Shown here: positions 27,162 through 34,796 of the stretch, piece after piece
Numbering within the stretch: the first letter of the stretch is position 1
Layout: every line of letters starts with the position of its first letter
Assembly: GCF_030123065.1 (NCBI RefSeq)
Contig: NZ_CP126093.1
Span: forward strand, 2,422,001 to 2,486,000
DNA: 64,000 nt
Direction: 5' to 3'
Origin: Neobacillus sp. DY30
GTDB taxonomy: Bacteria; Bacillota; Bacilli; Bacillales; Cytobacillaceae
Notes under the pieces: generated by a model
The model's database searches: none
What the model was told of the DNA's origin: nothing
Seen by the model: only the letters and a program-made list of their open reading frames with translations
Position numbers and translations under genes: made by a program

Positions 27162-28127
27162 TTGAAAGTAGGGTTCATTGGTACCGGGTGGTTTGCAAAA
27201 ACGCATGCAGCGATATTGTCAGAAATGGATGGAGTAGATGTAGCTGCATTCTGTGGTACAACTATTGAAAAGGCTGAAAAAGAAGCGAGAAACTGGTCGA
27301 ACGCAAAGGGTTATACAAATGTTGATGATATGTTAGAAAAACAGAAACTCGACGCTGTCTATATTTGTGTACCACCAATGGCACATGGAGAAATTGAATT
27401 GGCTTTGATAGATAGAAACATTCCTTTCTTTGTAGAAAAACCGCTTGGAATAGACGAACAGCCGATCCAGATTGCAAGGAAAATAGAAGAAAAAGGACTT
27501 ATTACCTCAGTTGGATACCACTGGCGTTATAAAGAAACGACAAATAAGGCTTTGGCATTACTACAGGAAAGTAAAGCGGGGATTGCCGTAGGTTATTGGA
27601 TGGGGAATATGCCGATGATTCCTTGGTGGAGAGATGTAGATAAATCCGGGGGCCAATTTGTGGAGCAAACCACACATATTGTCGACCTTTTACGGTACTT
27701 ATGTGGTGAAATTATCGAAGTGTATGCAGCTTATGGCAACAAGGTCATGCAGGAAAAGGTGGAAGGAACCACTGTGGCGGACGTTGGCAGTGTCATGATG
27801 AAGTTAAAAAATGGCATGGTAGCAACGATCTCAAATACTTGTATCTTGAAAGATTCCGGCAAGGTAGGTTTGGATTTGTATTTAGAAGAAGGAATTATAG
27901 AGTTGCGTAATGAGCATTTACGAGAAATTAACGGAAAACAAATACTAGAATATAAAGATCAAGTTAATCCATACATGGTAGAAAATAAGATATTTCTTGA
28001 AGCAGTAAAAACTGGCAACCCAGAAAAAATATTAGCAGACTACAAAGATTCTCTAAAAACACACCAAGTAACTCTTGCAGCCAATCAATCAGCAATAAGC
28101 GGTCAGCCAATTAAATTGGGAGTTTAG
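27162..28127 (+). CDS. Gfo/Idh/MocA-family oxidoreductase in the lut operon
   Basis: The 321-aa protein has the N-terminal Rossmann motif GFIGTGWFAKTHAA, the family EKP motif (FFVEKPLG), and a C-terminal alpha/beta domain (GGQFVEQTTHIVDLLRYL). These NAD(P)-dependent enzymes oxidize sugar or inositol hydroxyls. Start TTG 27162 follows AGGAGAG. Linked to lutABC by a 24-base gap and ended by the terminator at 28143. The link with rhamnose/lactate genes suggests a sugar such as rhamnose derivative, but the substrate is unknown. Confidence 0.88.
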   Translation: MKVGFIGTGWFAKTHAAILSEMDGVDVAAFCGTTIEKAEKEARNWSNAKGYTNVDDMLEKQKLDAVYICVPPMAHGEIELALIDRNIPFFVEKPLGIDEQPIQIARKIEEKGLITSVGYHWRYKETTNKALALLQESKAGIAVGYWMGNMPMIPWWRDVDKSGGQFVEQTTHIVDLLRYLCGEIIEVYAAYGNKVMQEKVEGTTVADVGSVMMKLKNGMVATISNTCILKDSGKVGLDLYLEEGIIELRNEHLREINGKQILEYKDQVNPYMVENKIFLEAVKTGNPEKILADYKDSLKTHQVTLAANQSAISGQPIKLGV

Positions 28128-28142
28128 CAATAATAAAAAACG

Positions 28143-28178
28143 AAGTCGACAAGTCTATGTGCTAGTCGGCTTTTTATA
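28143..28178 (+). terminator. Terminator of the lutABC-gfo operon
   Basis: The stem AAGTCGAC/GTCGGCTT (one G.U) is followed by TTTTTATATA. It ends the operon before a long 405-base gap. Confidence 0.65.
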
Positions 28179-28218
28179 TAGGCTTTGTAGAAGACTTGAT
28201 TTCATTTTTTCCATAAAA

Positions 28219-28374
28219 CCTTATGAAGGACGAATCTCAATGTGGAATCACCTGATTAGTCTTTCATCAACCTTATGAAGGACAAATCTCACTGGGAATT
28301 CTCCTGATTAGTCTTTCATCGACCTTATGAAGGACGAAACTCATTCGAAACTTTACTAAGTTGTCCTTCATTGA
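28219..28374. repeat. Three tandem 52-bp hairpin-forming units
   Basis: CCTTATGAAGGAC starts a unit at 28219, 28271 and 28323. Units 1 and 2 differ at few positions; the third is more diverged. Each unit ends in GTCTTTCATC or a variant, complementary to the ATGAAGGAC start of the next unit, so each junction can fold into a 9-bp hairpin with a 7-base loop. There is no open frame. The rest of 28128-28532 holds a terminator, this repeat and the rhaEW promoter. Confidence 0.8.
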
Positions 28375-28454
28375 CCTTTTATACCGTTGTCCTAAAAATA
28401 AAACAAACTTTTATACAAGAAAACAAAAAAATAAAAACATTTATATTTTCGCTA

Positions 28455-28483
28455 TTCAAAAATAAACAAACATATATTATAAT
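28455..28483 (+). promoter_or_regulatory. rhaEW promoter with AAACAAACATA operator in the spacer
   Basis: TTCAAA-N17-TATAAT with the spacer AATAAACAAACATATAT is base-for-base identical to the lutA promoter. Further motif copies lie downstream (AACAAACATAATTACAAAC near 28499-28517), before the ATG at 28533. Probably repressed by RhaR. Confidence 0.72.
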
Positions 28484-28532
28484 AAAACAGAAGATAACAA
28501 ACATAATTACAAACAAACGGGGGAACTAGTAA

Positions 28533-30602
28533 ATGGTAAAGAACTTATGGGAAAGTGAAAAAGCTTCACAAGCAGCTAAAGGGGTAGAAGAATTAGTGTA
28601 TCGTTCCAATTTAATTGGAACAGATCGTGCCGTTTGTAACTGGGGTGGCGGCAATACTTCCATGAAAACAACGGAAAAAGACTTTCGTGGTCGTGATATT
28701 GAAGTGATGTGGGTAAAGGGCAGCGGCTCTGATTTGGCAACGATGAAGGCTCAAAACTTCACGGGACTAAATTTAGAGGATATTCGCCCATTATTCGAAC
28801 GTGATGAAATGACCGACGAAGATATGGTTGCCTATCTTTCGCATTGCATGATTGACAGCAAGCATCCAAGAGCTTCTATTGAAACGTTATTACACGCATT
28901 TTTACCATTCAAGCATGTTGACCATACACACCCAGACGCCATCATCAGCATTTGCTGTGCAGACAATGGTAAGCAAATTGCGGAAGAGATTTTTGGAGCT
29001 CGGTTTGTTTGGGTACCATATGTACGCCCTGGCTTCACACTTTCAAAAATGATCGCAGAAGGTGTAAGAAACAATCCAAATGCTGAACTAGTGTTAATGG
29101 AAAAACACGGACTGGTGACATGGGGAGAAACTTCTAAAGAGTCCTACTCAAAAACGATTGAAATCATCAATGAAGCAGAAACCTTTATCAATGCAAAATT
29201 AAATGAAGAAACTGTGTTTGGCGGTCAAAAATATCAATCTCTTACTGATGAAGAAGCAGCCAGCATTCTAGCAAAAGTAATGCCGATCATCCGCGGTGCC
29301 GTAAGTGAAGAAAAGAAAATGCTTTTAACTTACGATCGTGGTGAAGATGTACTTCAATTTGTTAACAGCTATCAAGCACCTGAGCTTTCACAGATCGGAG
29401 CAGCTTGCCCAGATCACTTAGTCCATACAAAAATGGTACCACTATACATCAATTGGGATCCACAAACAAAAGATGTTGAAGCATTAATCGAAAGCATCAA
29501 AGAAGGAGTTGCTAGTTTCAAAGAGGGATACAAGGCTTACTTTGAGGGCAACAAAAACGAAGGCGACAAAATGTTTGAACCAGCTCCACGTGTTATTTTA
29601 ATTCCTGGTGTAGGTATGGTGAATTCTGGTAAGGATGTAAATAACTCAAGAGTAAGCGGTGCCCTGTATCACCGTGCGATTGCTGTAATGAAAGGTTCTA
29701 CCACTCTAGGAAACTTTGTTTCATTAAGTGAAAACGAATCTTATAACGTAGAATACTGGCCATTGGAATTATACAAATTAACTCTTGCTCCTGCTGAAGC
29801 TGAATTTTCTCGCAAAGTAGCTTTCATTACTGGTGGAGCAGGCGGTATCGGTAGTGCAACTGCTCGTCGTTTAGTATCTGAAGGTGCTCACGTAGTACTG
29901 GCAGATTTAAATCTTGAAGGCGCAGAAAAGGTAGCAGCTGAAATTAACGAGCAATACGGTTCTAACCGTGCCCTTGCTGTGAAAATGGATGTTACAAGTG
30001 AAGAGCAAGTCCAAGCTGCATTTGATCAAACAGCTCTTACATTTGGTGGCGTAGACATTATCGTAAACAATGCAGGTCTTGCTACATCTAGTCCATTTGA
30101 CGAAACTACTCTTAAAGAGTGGAACTTAAACATGAATGTGCTAGGTACTGGCTATTTTTTAGTAGCACGCGAAGCATTCAAACAAATGAAGGGCCAAGGG
30201 ATCGGCGGTAACATGGTATTTATCGGTTCTAAGAACTCTGTGTATGCAGGTAAAAATGCAGCAGCTTATAGCTCTGTAAAAGCACTTGAAACACACTTAG
30301 CAAGATGTATCGCAGCTGAAGGCGGCGAGTTTGGAATCCGTGTTAACTCTGTTCTTCCGGATGCGGTACTTCAAGGTTCTGCCATTTGGGGATCAAGCTG
30401 GCGGGAAGAACGTGCGGCAGCGTACGGAATTCACCCAGACCAATTAGAAGAACACTATCGTAAGCGTACTACATTACTAGTAAATATCTACCCATCAGAT
30501 ATTGCTGAATCCATCGCATTCTTTGCTTCATCAAAATCTGACCGAACTACAGGATGCATGTTAACTGTTGATGGCGGAGTTCCAGCTGCGTTTACAAGAT
30601 AA
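28533..30602 (+). CDS. rhaEW: RhaEW: bifunctional rhamnulose-1-phosphate aldolase / lactaldehyde dehydrogenase
   Basis: The 689-aa fusion has an N-terminal class II aldolase domain (VCNWGGGNTSMKTTEKDFRG; HVDHTHPDAIISICC with metal-binding His) to about residue 425, then a short-chain dehydrogenase domain (Rossmann TGGAGGIGSATARR; catalytic YSSVK; C-terminal DGGVPAAFTR). This architecture is known in rhamnose-utilizing Bacillus (YuxG/RhaEW). It cleaves rhamnulose-1-P to DHAP and L-lactaldehyde and oxidizes the aldehyde to L-lactate. The start follows GGGGGAAC. Its promoter is shared with lutA, so the L-lactate produced can be passed on to LutABC. Confidence 0.93.
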   Translation: MVKNLWESEKASQAAKGVEELVYRSNLIGTDRAVCNWGGGNTSMKTTEKDFRGRDIEVMWVKGSGSDLATMKAQNFTGLNLEDIRPLFERDEMTDEDMVAYLSHCMIDSKHPRASIETLLHAFLPFKHVDHTHPDAIISICCADNGKQIAEEIFGARFVWVPYVRPGFTLSKMIAEGVRNNPNAELVLMEKHGLVTWGETSKESYSKTIEIINEAETFINAKLNEETVFGGQKYQSLTDEEAASILAKVMPIIRGAVSEEKKMLLTYDRGEDVLQFVNSYQAPELSQIGAACPDHLVHTKMVPLYINWDPQTKDVEALIESIKEGVASFKEGYKAYFEGNKNEGDKMFEPAPRVILIPGVGMVNSGKDVNNSRVSGALYHRAIAVMKGSTTLGNFVSLSENESYNVEYWPLELYKLTLAPAEAEFSRKVAFITGGAGGIGSATARRLVSEGAHVVLADLNLEGAEKVAAEINEQYGSNRALAVKMDVTSEEQVQAAFDQTALTFGGVDIIVNNAGLATSSPFDETTLKEWNLNMNVLGTGYFLVAREAFKQMKGQGIGGNMVFIGSKNSVYAGKNAAAYSSVKALETHLARCIAAEGGEFGIRVNSVLPDAVLQGSAIWGSSWREERAAAYGIHPDQLEEHYRKRTTLLVNIYPSDIAESIAFFASSKSDRTTGCMLTVDGGVPAAFTR

Positions 30603-30630
30603 GTAATTTTAGTGGGTGACGAGAACAGAT

Positions 30631-30756
30631 ATGCAAATCCTTAGTATTGAACATTTGTATGAGGTATTAAATAGAGCAGTAGAGTTAAATCTGCATCAGG
30701 AATTTATTGAATTAGTAGTAAGTGAAATAAACAATAAAACGATAATAGTAAATTAA
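30631..30756 (+). CDS. sda: Sda-like sporulation checkpoint peptide, 41 aa
   Basis: The peptide reads MQILSIEHLYEVLNRAVELN, then LHQEFIELVVSEI. This matches the helical-hairpin pattern of Sda (LS..LL...Y..A.E.NL...FIELI..EI), which binds the KinA dimerization domain and blocks sporulation phosphorelay input when replication is disturbed. B. subtilis Sda is 46-52 aa, so length fits. The SD is weak (GGGTGA, 12 bases upstream). It lies 28 bases after rhaEW and before a strong terminator, so it may be cotranscribed with rhaEW. It is too short to be found by most ORF cutoffs. Confidence 0.65.
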   Translation: MQILSIEHLYEVLNRAVELNLHQEFIELVVSEINNKTIIVN

Positions 30757-30861
30757 AGTAAAGAAAAAATAACTAAATGCCTTTATCAATGAATTTAGGG
30801 CATAAAGAACAGACGCAAATTTTAATTAAATTTGCGCAAGTATTAATGAAATAATCAAACT

Positions 30862-30902
30862 GGTCCCAAATTGGCCTCCTTTTTGGGACCTGTTTTATTT
30901 TT
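30862..30902 (+). terminator. Terminator after rhaEW-sda
   Basis: The stem GGTCCCAAA/TTTGGGACC with an 11-base loop is followed by TGTTTTATTTTT. A separate T-less palindrome (CGCAAATT/AATTTGCG) lies just upstream at 30814-30836. Confidence 0.82.
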
Positions 30903-30936
30903 GGTAAGATTACGATATAAATATTTTGTAACTATA

Positions 30937-30982
30937 TAGACGTAAATGCTTGTTTTATATATGATTAATGAAAACGTATTCT
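30937..30982 (+). promoter_or_regulatory. Candidate yesL promoter with cre-like site
   Basis: TAGACG (30937) and TATGAT (30960) are 17 bases apart. TGAAAACGTATTCT at 30969 differs from the CcpA cre consensus at two positions. Catabolite repression of the xylan cluster is expected, but this site is not strong. Confidence 0.35.
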
Positions 30983-30996
30983 AACGGGGTGACACA

Positions 30997-31632
30997 ATGC
31001 AGAACAATGTCGTTTTTGGGAGATTGTATATTGTTTGTGATTGTATTATGAAACTAGCTTATCTAAATCTTTTATGGATTGTCTTCTCAGTAGGTGGATT
31101 AATTGTTTTTGGCAGTATACCTGCTTCTGTATCCTTATTCACCATCGTACGGAAATGGCTGATAAATAAAGAAACGGATTTGCCAATTTTTCATACCTTT
31201 TTTCAGATTTACAAAAATGAGTTTCTTAAATCAAATAAGCTTGGATTTATCTTAGTTATTATGGGACTGTTTTTATATTATGATTTTAAATTGATTATGG
31301 CCAATGGAGGAATCCTGCAATATACATTAATGGTTCCTTTACTTTTGATTAGCCTATTTTATGTCATTACACTTCTTTATATCTTCCCTGTGTATGTACA
31401 TTTTGATCAAAAGGTATTCCAGTACTTTAAAAATTCGTTTTATATTGGATTAATAAATATTGATATTACGATTCTTATGGTGTTATTAATCACTCTAATC
31501 GGATTCTTTTTCTCAATCATACCAGGTTTATTTCCATTTTTTTGCTTGAGCTTACCTGGGGTTTCGATTATGTGGGGAGCAGCCTTAAGCTTTCGAAGAA
31601 TTGAAAAGAAACAGCAAAAGATTAGTGCTTAA
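30997..31632 (+). CDS. YesL-family (DUF624) membrane protein
   Basis: The 211-aa protein has about five transmembrane helices (LNLLWIVFSVGGLIVFGSIP; LIGFFFSIIPGLFPFFCLS) and an N-terminus typical of YesL (VFGRLYIVCDCIMKLAYLN). YesL-type proteins accompany YesM/YesN and Lpl-type ABC importers in polysaccharide-utilization clusters; their role is unknown. Start ATG follows GGGGTGAC. It precedes the Rex gene, separated by a XylR-type operator. Confidence 0.85.
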   Translation: MQNNVVFGRLYIVCDCIMKLAYLNLLWIVFSVGGLIVFGSIPASVSLFTIVRKWLINKETDLPIFHTFFQIYKNEFLKSNKLGFILVIMGLFLYYDFKLIMANGGILQYTLMVPLLLISLFYVITLLYIFPVYVHFDQKVFQYFKNSFYIGLINIDITILMVLLITLIGFFFSIIPGLFPFFCLSLPGVSIMWGAALSFRRIEKKQQKISA

Positions 31633-31676
31633 AAGTGAGAGTTTCAAGTGTGTTTATTAGATTCATAAAATTTTGC

Positions 31677-31715
31677 CAGAAACTTAGTTTGTCCGATAGA
31701 CAAACTAAGTTTCTG
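31677..31715. promoter_or_regulatory. XylR-type operator (xylO), 17-bp perfect inverted repeat
   Basis: The arms CAGAAACTTAGTTTGTC and GACAAACTAAGTTTCTG are perfect complements around CGATA. The core TTAGTTTGT-N7-ACAAACTAA matches the known Bacillus xylose operator in arms and spacing. It overlaps the -35 and spacer of the promoter at 31697-31725, so a bound XylR would block Rex transcription until xylose is present. No xylR gene lies in the window. Confidence 0.8.
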
Positions 31716-31725
31716 TAGCTATAAT
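31697..31725 (+). promoter_or_regulatory. Promoter of the Rex gene under xylO
   Basis: TAGACA and TATAAT are separated by 17 bases; the -35 and spacer lie in the right arm of the XylR-type operator. The 5' leader to 31934 contains no gene. It has a TGTGCTGG/CCAGCACA hairpin at 31831-31859. Confidence 0.65.
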
Positions 31726-31830
31726 AAAATAAATGAAACGTATTCAAATACAAGATTACTAAATCATTAATCTTATATTTGAAATATCTGTAAGCGTTGC
31801 CACAGCATACATAACATAGACAAATAAAAA

Positions 31831-31859
31831 TGTGCTGGCAGTTTATTACTACCAGCACA
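31831..31859 (+). other. Leader hairpin ahead of the Rex gene
   Basis: TGTGCTGG and CCAGCACA form an 8-bp stem with a 13-base loop, followed by TTTAAATAT. It may attenuate or stabilize the message; the T tract is poor. Confidence 0.4.
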
Positions 31860-31933
31860 TTTAAATATATATCATCAAGTTTAAACAAAAAAGACATGCA
31901 ATTAATCACTTCTTATTAATCGGAGGGAAATAT

Positions 31934-33088
31934 ATGTCAAGACTAGTGGAAATGCAGGAAGGTTCATTTTATACTGGGCAATATCGCAATCTATTTAAAG
32001 AAATTGGAAAAACAGATGAAGAAATTTCAACTAGAATTCAGCAAAATTGGGAAGAGTTATTCAATGGAAATGAGGATACAAGAATCTACTATCCCGTTGG
32101 AGATGATTTAGGATACATGCTGGATACAGGAAACCTGGATGTACGGACTGAGGGCATGTCATATGGAATGATGATGGCTGTACAAATGGACAATAAAGAA
32201 GTCTTTGATCGTTTGTGGAAGTGGACTATGAAGTATATGTATATGACCACTGGAGAAAATGCGGGCTACTTTGCATGGTCTTGTAACCCGGACGGTTCTA
32301 AACGAGCTTATGGTCCCGCGCCGGATGGAGAAGAATTTTTTGCAATGGCGTTGTTTTTTGCTTCTCATCGTTGGGGTGATGGTCATGCGCCTTTTAATTA
32401 TAGCATTCAGGCGAAAGACTTGCTGCGTACTTGTATTCATAAAGGAGAAAATGGTGACGGATATCCAATGTGGAATACGGAAAATAAACTCATTAAATTT
32501 ATCCCAAATTGTGAGTTTTCCGACCCATCTTATCATTTACCACACTTCTATGAACTCTTTGCACTATGGGCTTACGAAGAGGATCGGCCGTTTTGGAAGG
32601 AAGCAGCAGCTGCGAGCAGAGAATATCTAAAAATTGCTTGTCATCCAGTAACAGGCTTGGCTGCAGAGTATGCATATTATGATGGAACGCCAAACAATGA
32701 AAATGGGTATGGGCATTTTTTTAGTGACTCTTATCGCGTTGCAGCAAACATCGGGCTTGATTTTGAGTGGTTTAGAGGAGATGAATGGGAGCGGGAAGAA
32801 GCAAATAAAATTCAAGCCTTCTTTGCGGAAAAAGTCCCTGCTGACTATCGCAGATACACGATTGCCGGTGAACCATTCGAAGAGAAATCTCTTCATCCTA
32901 TTGGCTTGCTTGCAACAAACGCCATGGCTTCTCTAGCCGCCGATGATATTGAGGGTAAAAAATGGGTGGAGTTGTTGTGGAATACTCCGGTTAGAACTGG
33001 GGTTAGAAGATACTATGATAACTGCTTATACTTTTTTAGTATTTTAGCCTTAAGTGGCAACTATAAAATTTGGATGCCAAAAGAATAG
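31934..33088 (+). CDS. GH8 reducing-end xylose-releasing exo-oligoxylanase (Rex)
   Basis: The 384-aa protein lacks a signal peptide and agrees closely with the Bacillus halodurans Rex enzyme (EC 3.2.1.156): GDDLGYMLDTGNLDVRTEGM, FAWSCNPDG, FSDPSYHLPHFYELF and FFSDSYRVAAN. The probable general acid is Glu73 (RTEGMSYG) and the general base Asp265 (FFSDSYR). Rex removes one xylose from the reducing end of xylo-oligosaccharides inside the cell. Start ATG follows CGGAGGG. It is transcribed from a XylR-type promoter and releases xylose, the XylR inducer. Confidence 0.93.
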   Translation: MSRLVEMQEGSFYTGQYRNLFKEIGKTDEEISTRIQQNWEELFNGNEDTRIYYPVGDDLGYMLDTGNLDVRTEGMSYGMMMAVQMDNKEVFDRLWKWTMKYMYMTTGENAGYFAWSCNPDGSKRAYGPAPDGEEFFAMALFFASHRWGDGHAPFNYSIQAKDLLRTCIHKGENGDGYPMWNTENKLIKFIPNCEFSDPSYHLPHFYELFALWAYEEDRPFWKEAAAASREYLKIACHPVTGLAAEYAYYDGTPNNENGYGHFFSDSYRVAANIGLDFEWFRGDEWEREEANKIQAFFAEKVPADYRRYTIAGEPFEEKSLHPIGLLATNAMASLAADDIEGKKWVELLWNTPVRTGVRRYYDNCLYFFSILALSGNYKIWMPKE

Positions 33089-33100
33089 ATTAATAAAAAG

Positions 33101-33133
33101 GAAGGTCCGCAAGGTTTTATTTTGCGGGCCTTC
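33101..33133 (+). terminator. Hairpin terminator after Rex
   Basis: The stem GAAGGTCCGCAA/TTGCGGGCCTTC (one G.U) has a 9-base loop and a weak, T-poor tail, so it may only attenuate read-through into yesN. Confidence 0.55.
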
Positions 33134-33215
33134 TCAATAAATGGAATTGTTTTTATTTTTCTTCGATAAATTCCTAAATACATATTAAGCGTGTAAAAGT
33201 AGGAGAGTGACGGAA

Positions 33216-34796
33216 ATGAACAAAGTTATGTTAGTAGATGATGAAATGTATTTCCGTAAAGGATTAAGAAATTTAATAAATTGGGAAGACTGTGGCTTTA
33301 AGGTAGTCGGAGAAGCCGCAAACGGCGAAGATGCCCTTAAGATGATCCATGATTTAAACCCGGACCTTGTGATTACAGATATCCGTATGCCTGTACTTGA
33401 TGGTATTGGACTCATTAAACAAGCCATAGAAATAGAGGGAATTCACACTAAATTTATTATTATCAGCGGATATAGTGATTTTAAATATGCACAACAAGCA
33501 TTAAGATACGGTGTTCACGATTTTGTATTAAAGCCAATTGACCAAGATGAAATTGAACAAACACTTAGAGTACTATCAAAAACGTTAAACGAGGAAAAAA
33601 AACTTCAAGAACAAAGGCTGGAAGAACAAGTAAAAAAAGTGTTTCATCATCTTTTGTCAGGAGAGGTTGAAGAGAATGATTCCAAAGACCTTTTAAAACT
33701 CCTTTCCCTTGGGAATCCAAGCGAGTTCTTTTACCTACTGGTCGAAGTAAATGGAGTACATGAGTCTAGCAAGATAAAACAAGTTAAATCTACATTAGCC
33801 GATATAATCGGAAATGTTTGTGAACGCAAAGAAAGAATCTGTATTCAAGAGGTATCAAACGGTGTTTTGGGTGTGTTAATTACCTCAAATCACTTATCAA
33901 GGTTTCAAATGAGCCTAAAGAAATTGATTACTTGGGTAAGGAAAGAACTGACGAACAGGATCTCCAAGAATTTTACATTTTACGTTGGTAAAGGAGTACC
34001 AAGCCTTACTTTGTTAAAGAATTCCAATGAAACGGTGGAAAAGGCACAACAGCATAAATATGCAAATAGCGAAGATGGACTCCTTTTCTTTGAAAAGATT
34101 GTAGATAAACCGATTACGTTTGCCGAGCTGGACGAAACAGTATATCATCCATTAATTGAACAAATTGAAGAAGAATCTACATCTATGATTAAGCATTCAA
34201 TAGACGTACTTTTTCAGTCTCTTGTCTCAAAGAAACTATCTAAAACTGCAGTTCTTGCTTCACTTACTAGTTTTATACAAAATGTACATAAAATTATTAA
34301 GAAGATGGGAGGAGATCCTTCAAGTTTACAATCGTATCGGGTTATTTTTCACCTGCAAAATTACCCCTTGACTATACCTCAGATAAAGGAATTGATTATT
34401 GATTTTGTAATTGAGTGTAAAGATGAAATTTCTAATTTAAGGAAGCAGGCTACAAATGGTGAAGTTCACAAAATAAAACATTATATTGACTTACATTACC
34501 ACGAGAATATTAGCTTAAAAACTATTGCTTCTAAGTTTTTTATGAATCCAGTATATTTGGGGCAATTGTTTAAGAAAACATATGGAATCTACTTTAAGGA
34601 TTACTTACTTCAAGTAAGAATTAACGAGGCTAAAAAGCAGCTGCGTCAATCCGAAAAAAGAATTTATGAAATAGCTGAAAGCGTTGGATTCAATAATACG
34701 GATTATTTTGTGACTATTTTCGGAAAGTTAGAGAAAATTACACCATCTGAGTATCGGAATAAATTAATAAACGATAGAAAAGTGATAAAAAAATGA
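33216..34796 (+). CDS. yesN: YesN-type response regulator with AraC DNA-binding domain
   Basis: The 526-aa protein has a receiver domain at 1-120 (VMLVDDEMYFRKGLRNLINW; phospho-Asp in LVITDIRMPVLDGIGL; SGYSDFKYAQQALRYG), a middle linker, and an AraC-type double HTH at the C-terminus (ISLKTIASKFFMNPVYLGQL; IYEIAESVGFNNTDYFVTIF; KITPSEYR). ATG 33216 is chosen, 10 bases after AGGAG. The next gene, the kinase, overlaps by four bases (ATGA). Such YesN/YesM pairs control nearby oligosaccharide ABC importers, here the SBP-permease genes at 36.7-40.4 kb. Confidence 0.92.
   Translation: MNKVMLVDDEMYFRKGLRNLINWEDCGFKVVGEAANGEDALKMIHDLNPDLVITDIRMPVLDGIGLIKQAIEIEGIHTKFIIISGYSDFKYAQQALRYGVHDFVLKPIDQDEIEQTLRVLSKTLNEEKKLQEQRLEEQVKKVFHHLLSGEVEENDSKDLLKLLSLGNPSEFFYLLVEVNGVHESSKIKQVKSTLADIIGNVCERKERICIQEVSNGVLGVLITSNHLSRFQMSLKKLITWVRKELTNRISKNFTFYVGKGVPSLTLLKNSNETVEKAQQHKYANSEDGLLFFEKIVDKPITFAELDETVYHPLIEQIEEESTSMIKHSIDVLFQSLVSKKLSKTAVLASLTSFIQNVHKIIKKMGGDPSSLQSYRVIFHLQNYPLTIPQIKELIIDFVIECKDEISNLRKQATNGEVHKIKHYIDLHYHENISLKTIASKFFMNPVYLGQLFKKTYGIYFKDYLLQVRINEAKKQLRQSEKRIYEIAESVGFNNTDYFVTIFGKLEKITPSEYRNKLINDRKVIKK

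Noticed and set aside
28219..28374. CRISPR array
   Set aside because: The 52-bp units are adjacent without unique spacers, only three copies exist and no cas gene is near.
30814..30836. CGCAAATT/AATTTGCG palindrome as terminator
   Set aside because: No T tract follows; the true terminator is at 30862.
31734..31746. TGAAACGTATTCA as CcpA cre site at the Rex promoter
   Set aside because: It is one base short of the 14-base cre consensus, so spacing fails.
32159..32536. Minus-strand 125-codon ORF inside the Rex gene
   Set aside because: It is a shadow of the GH8 frame, with unlikely composition.
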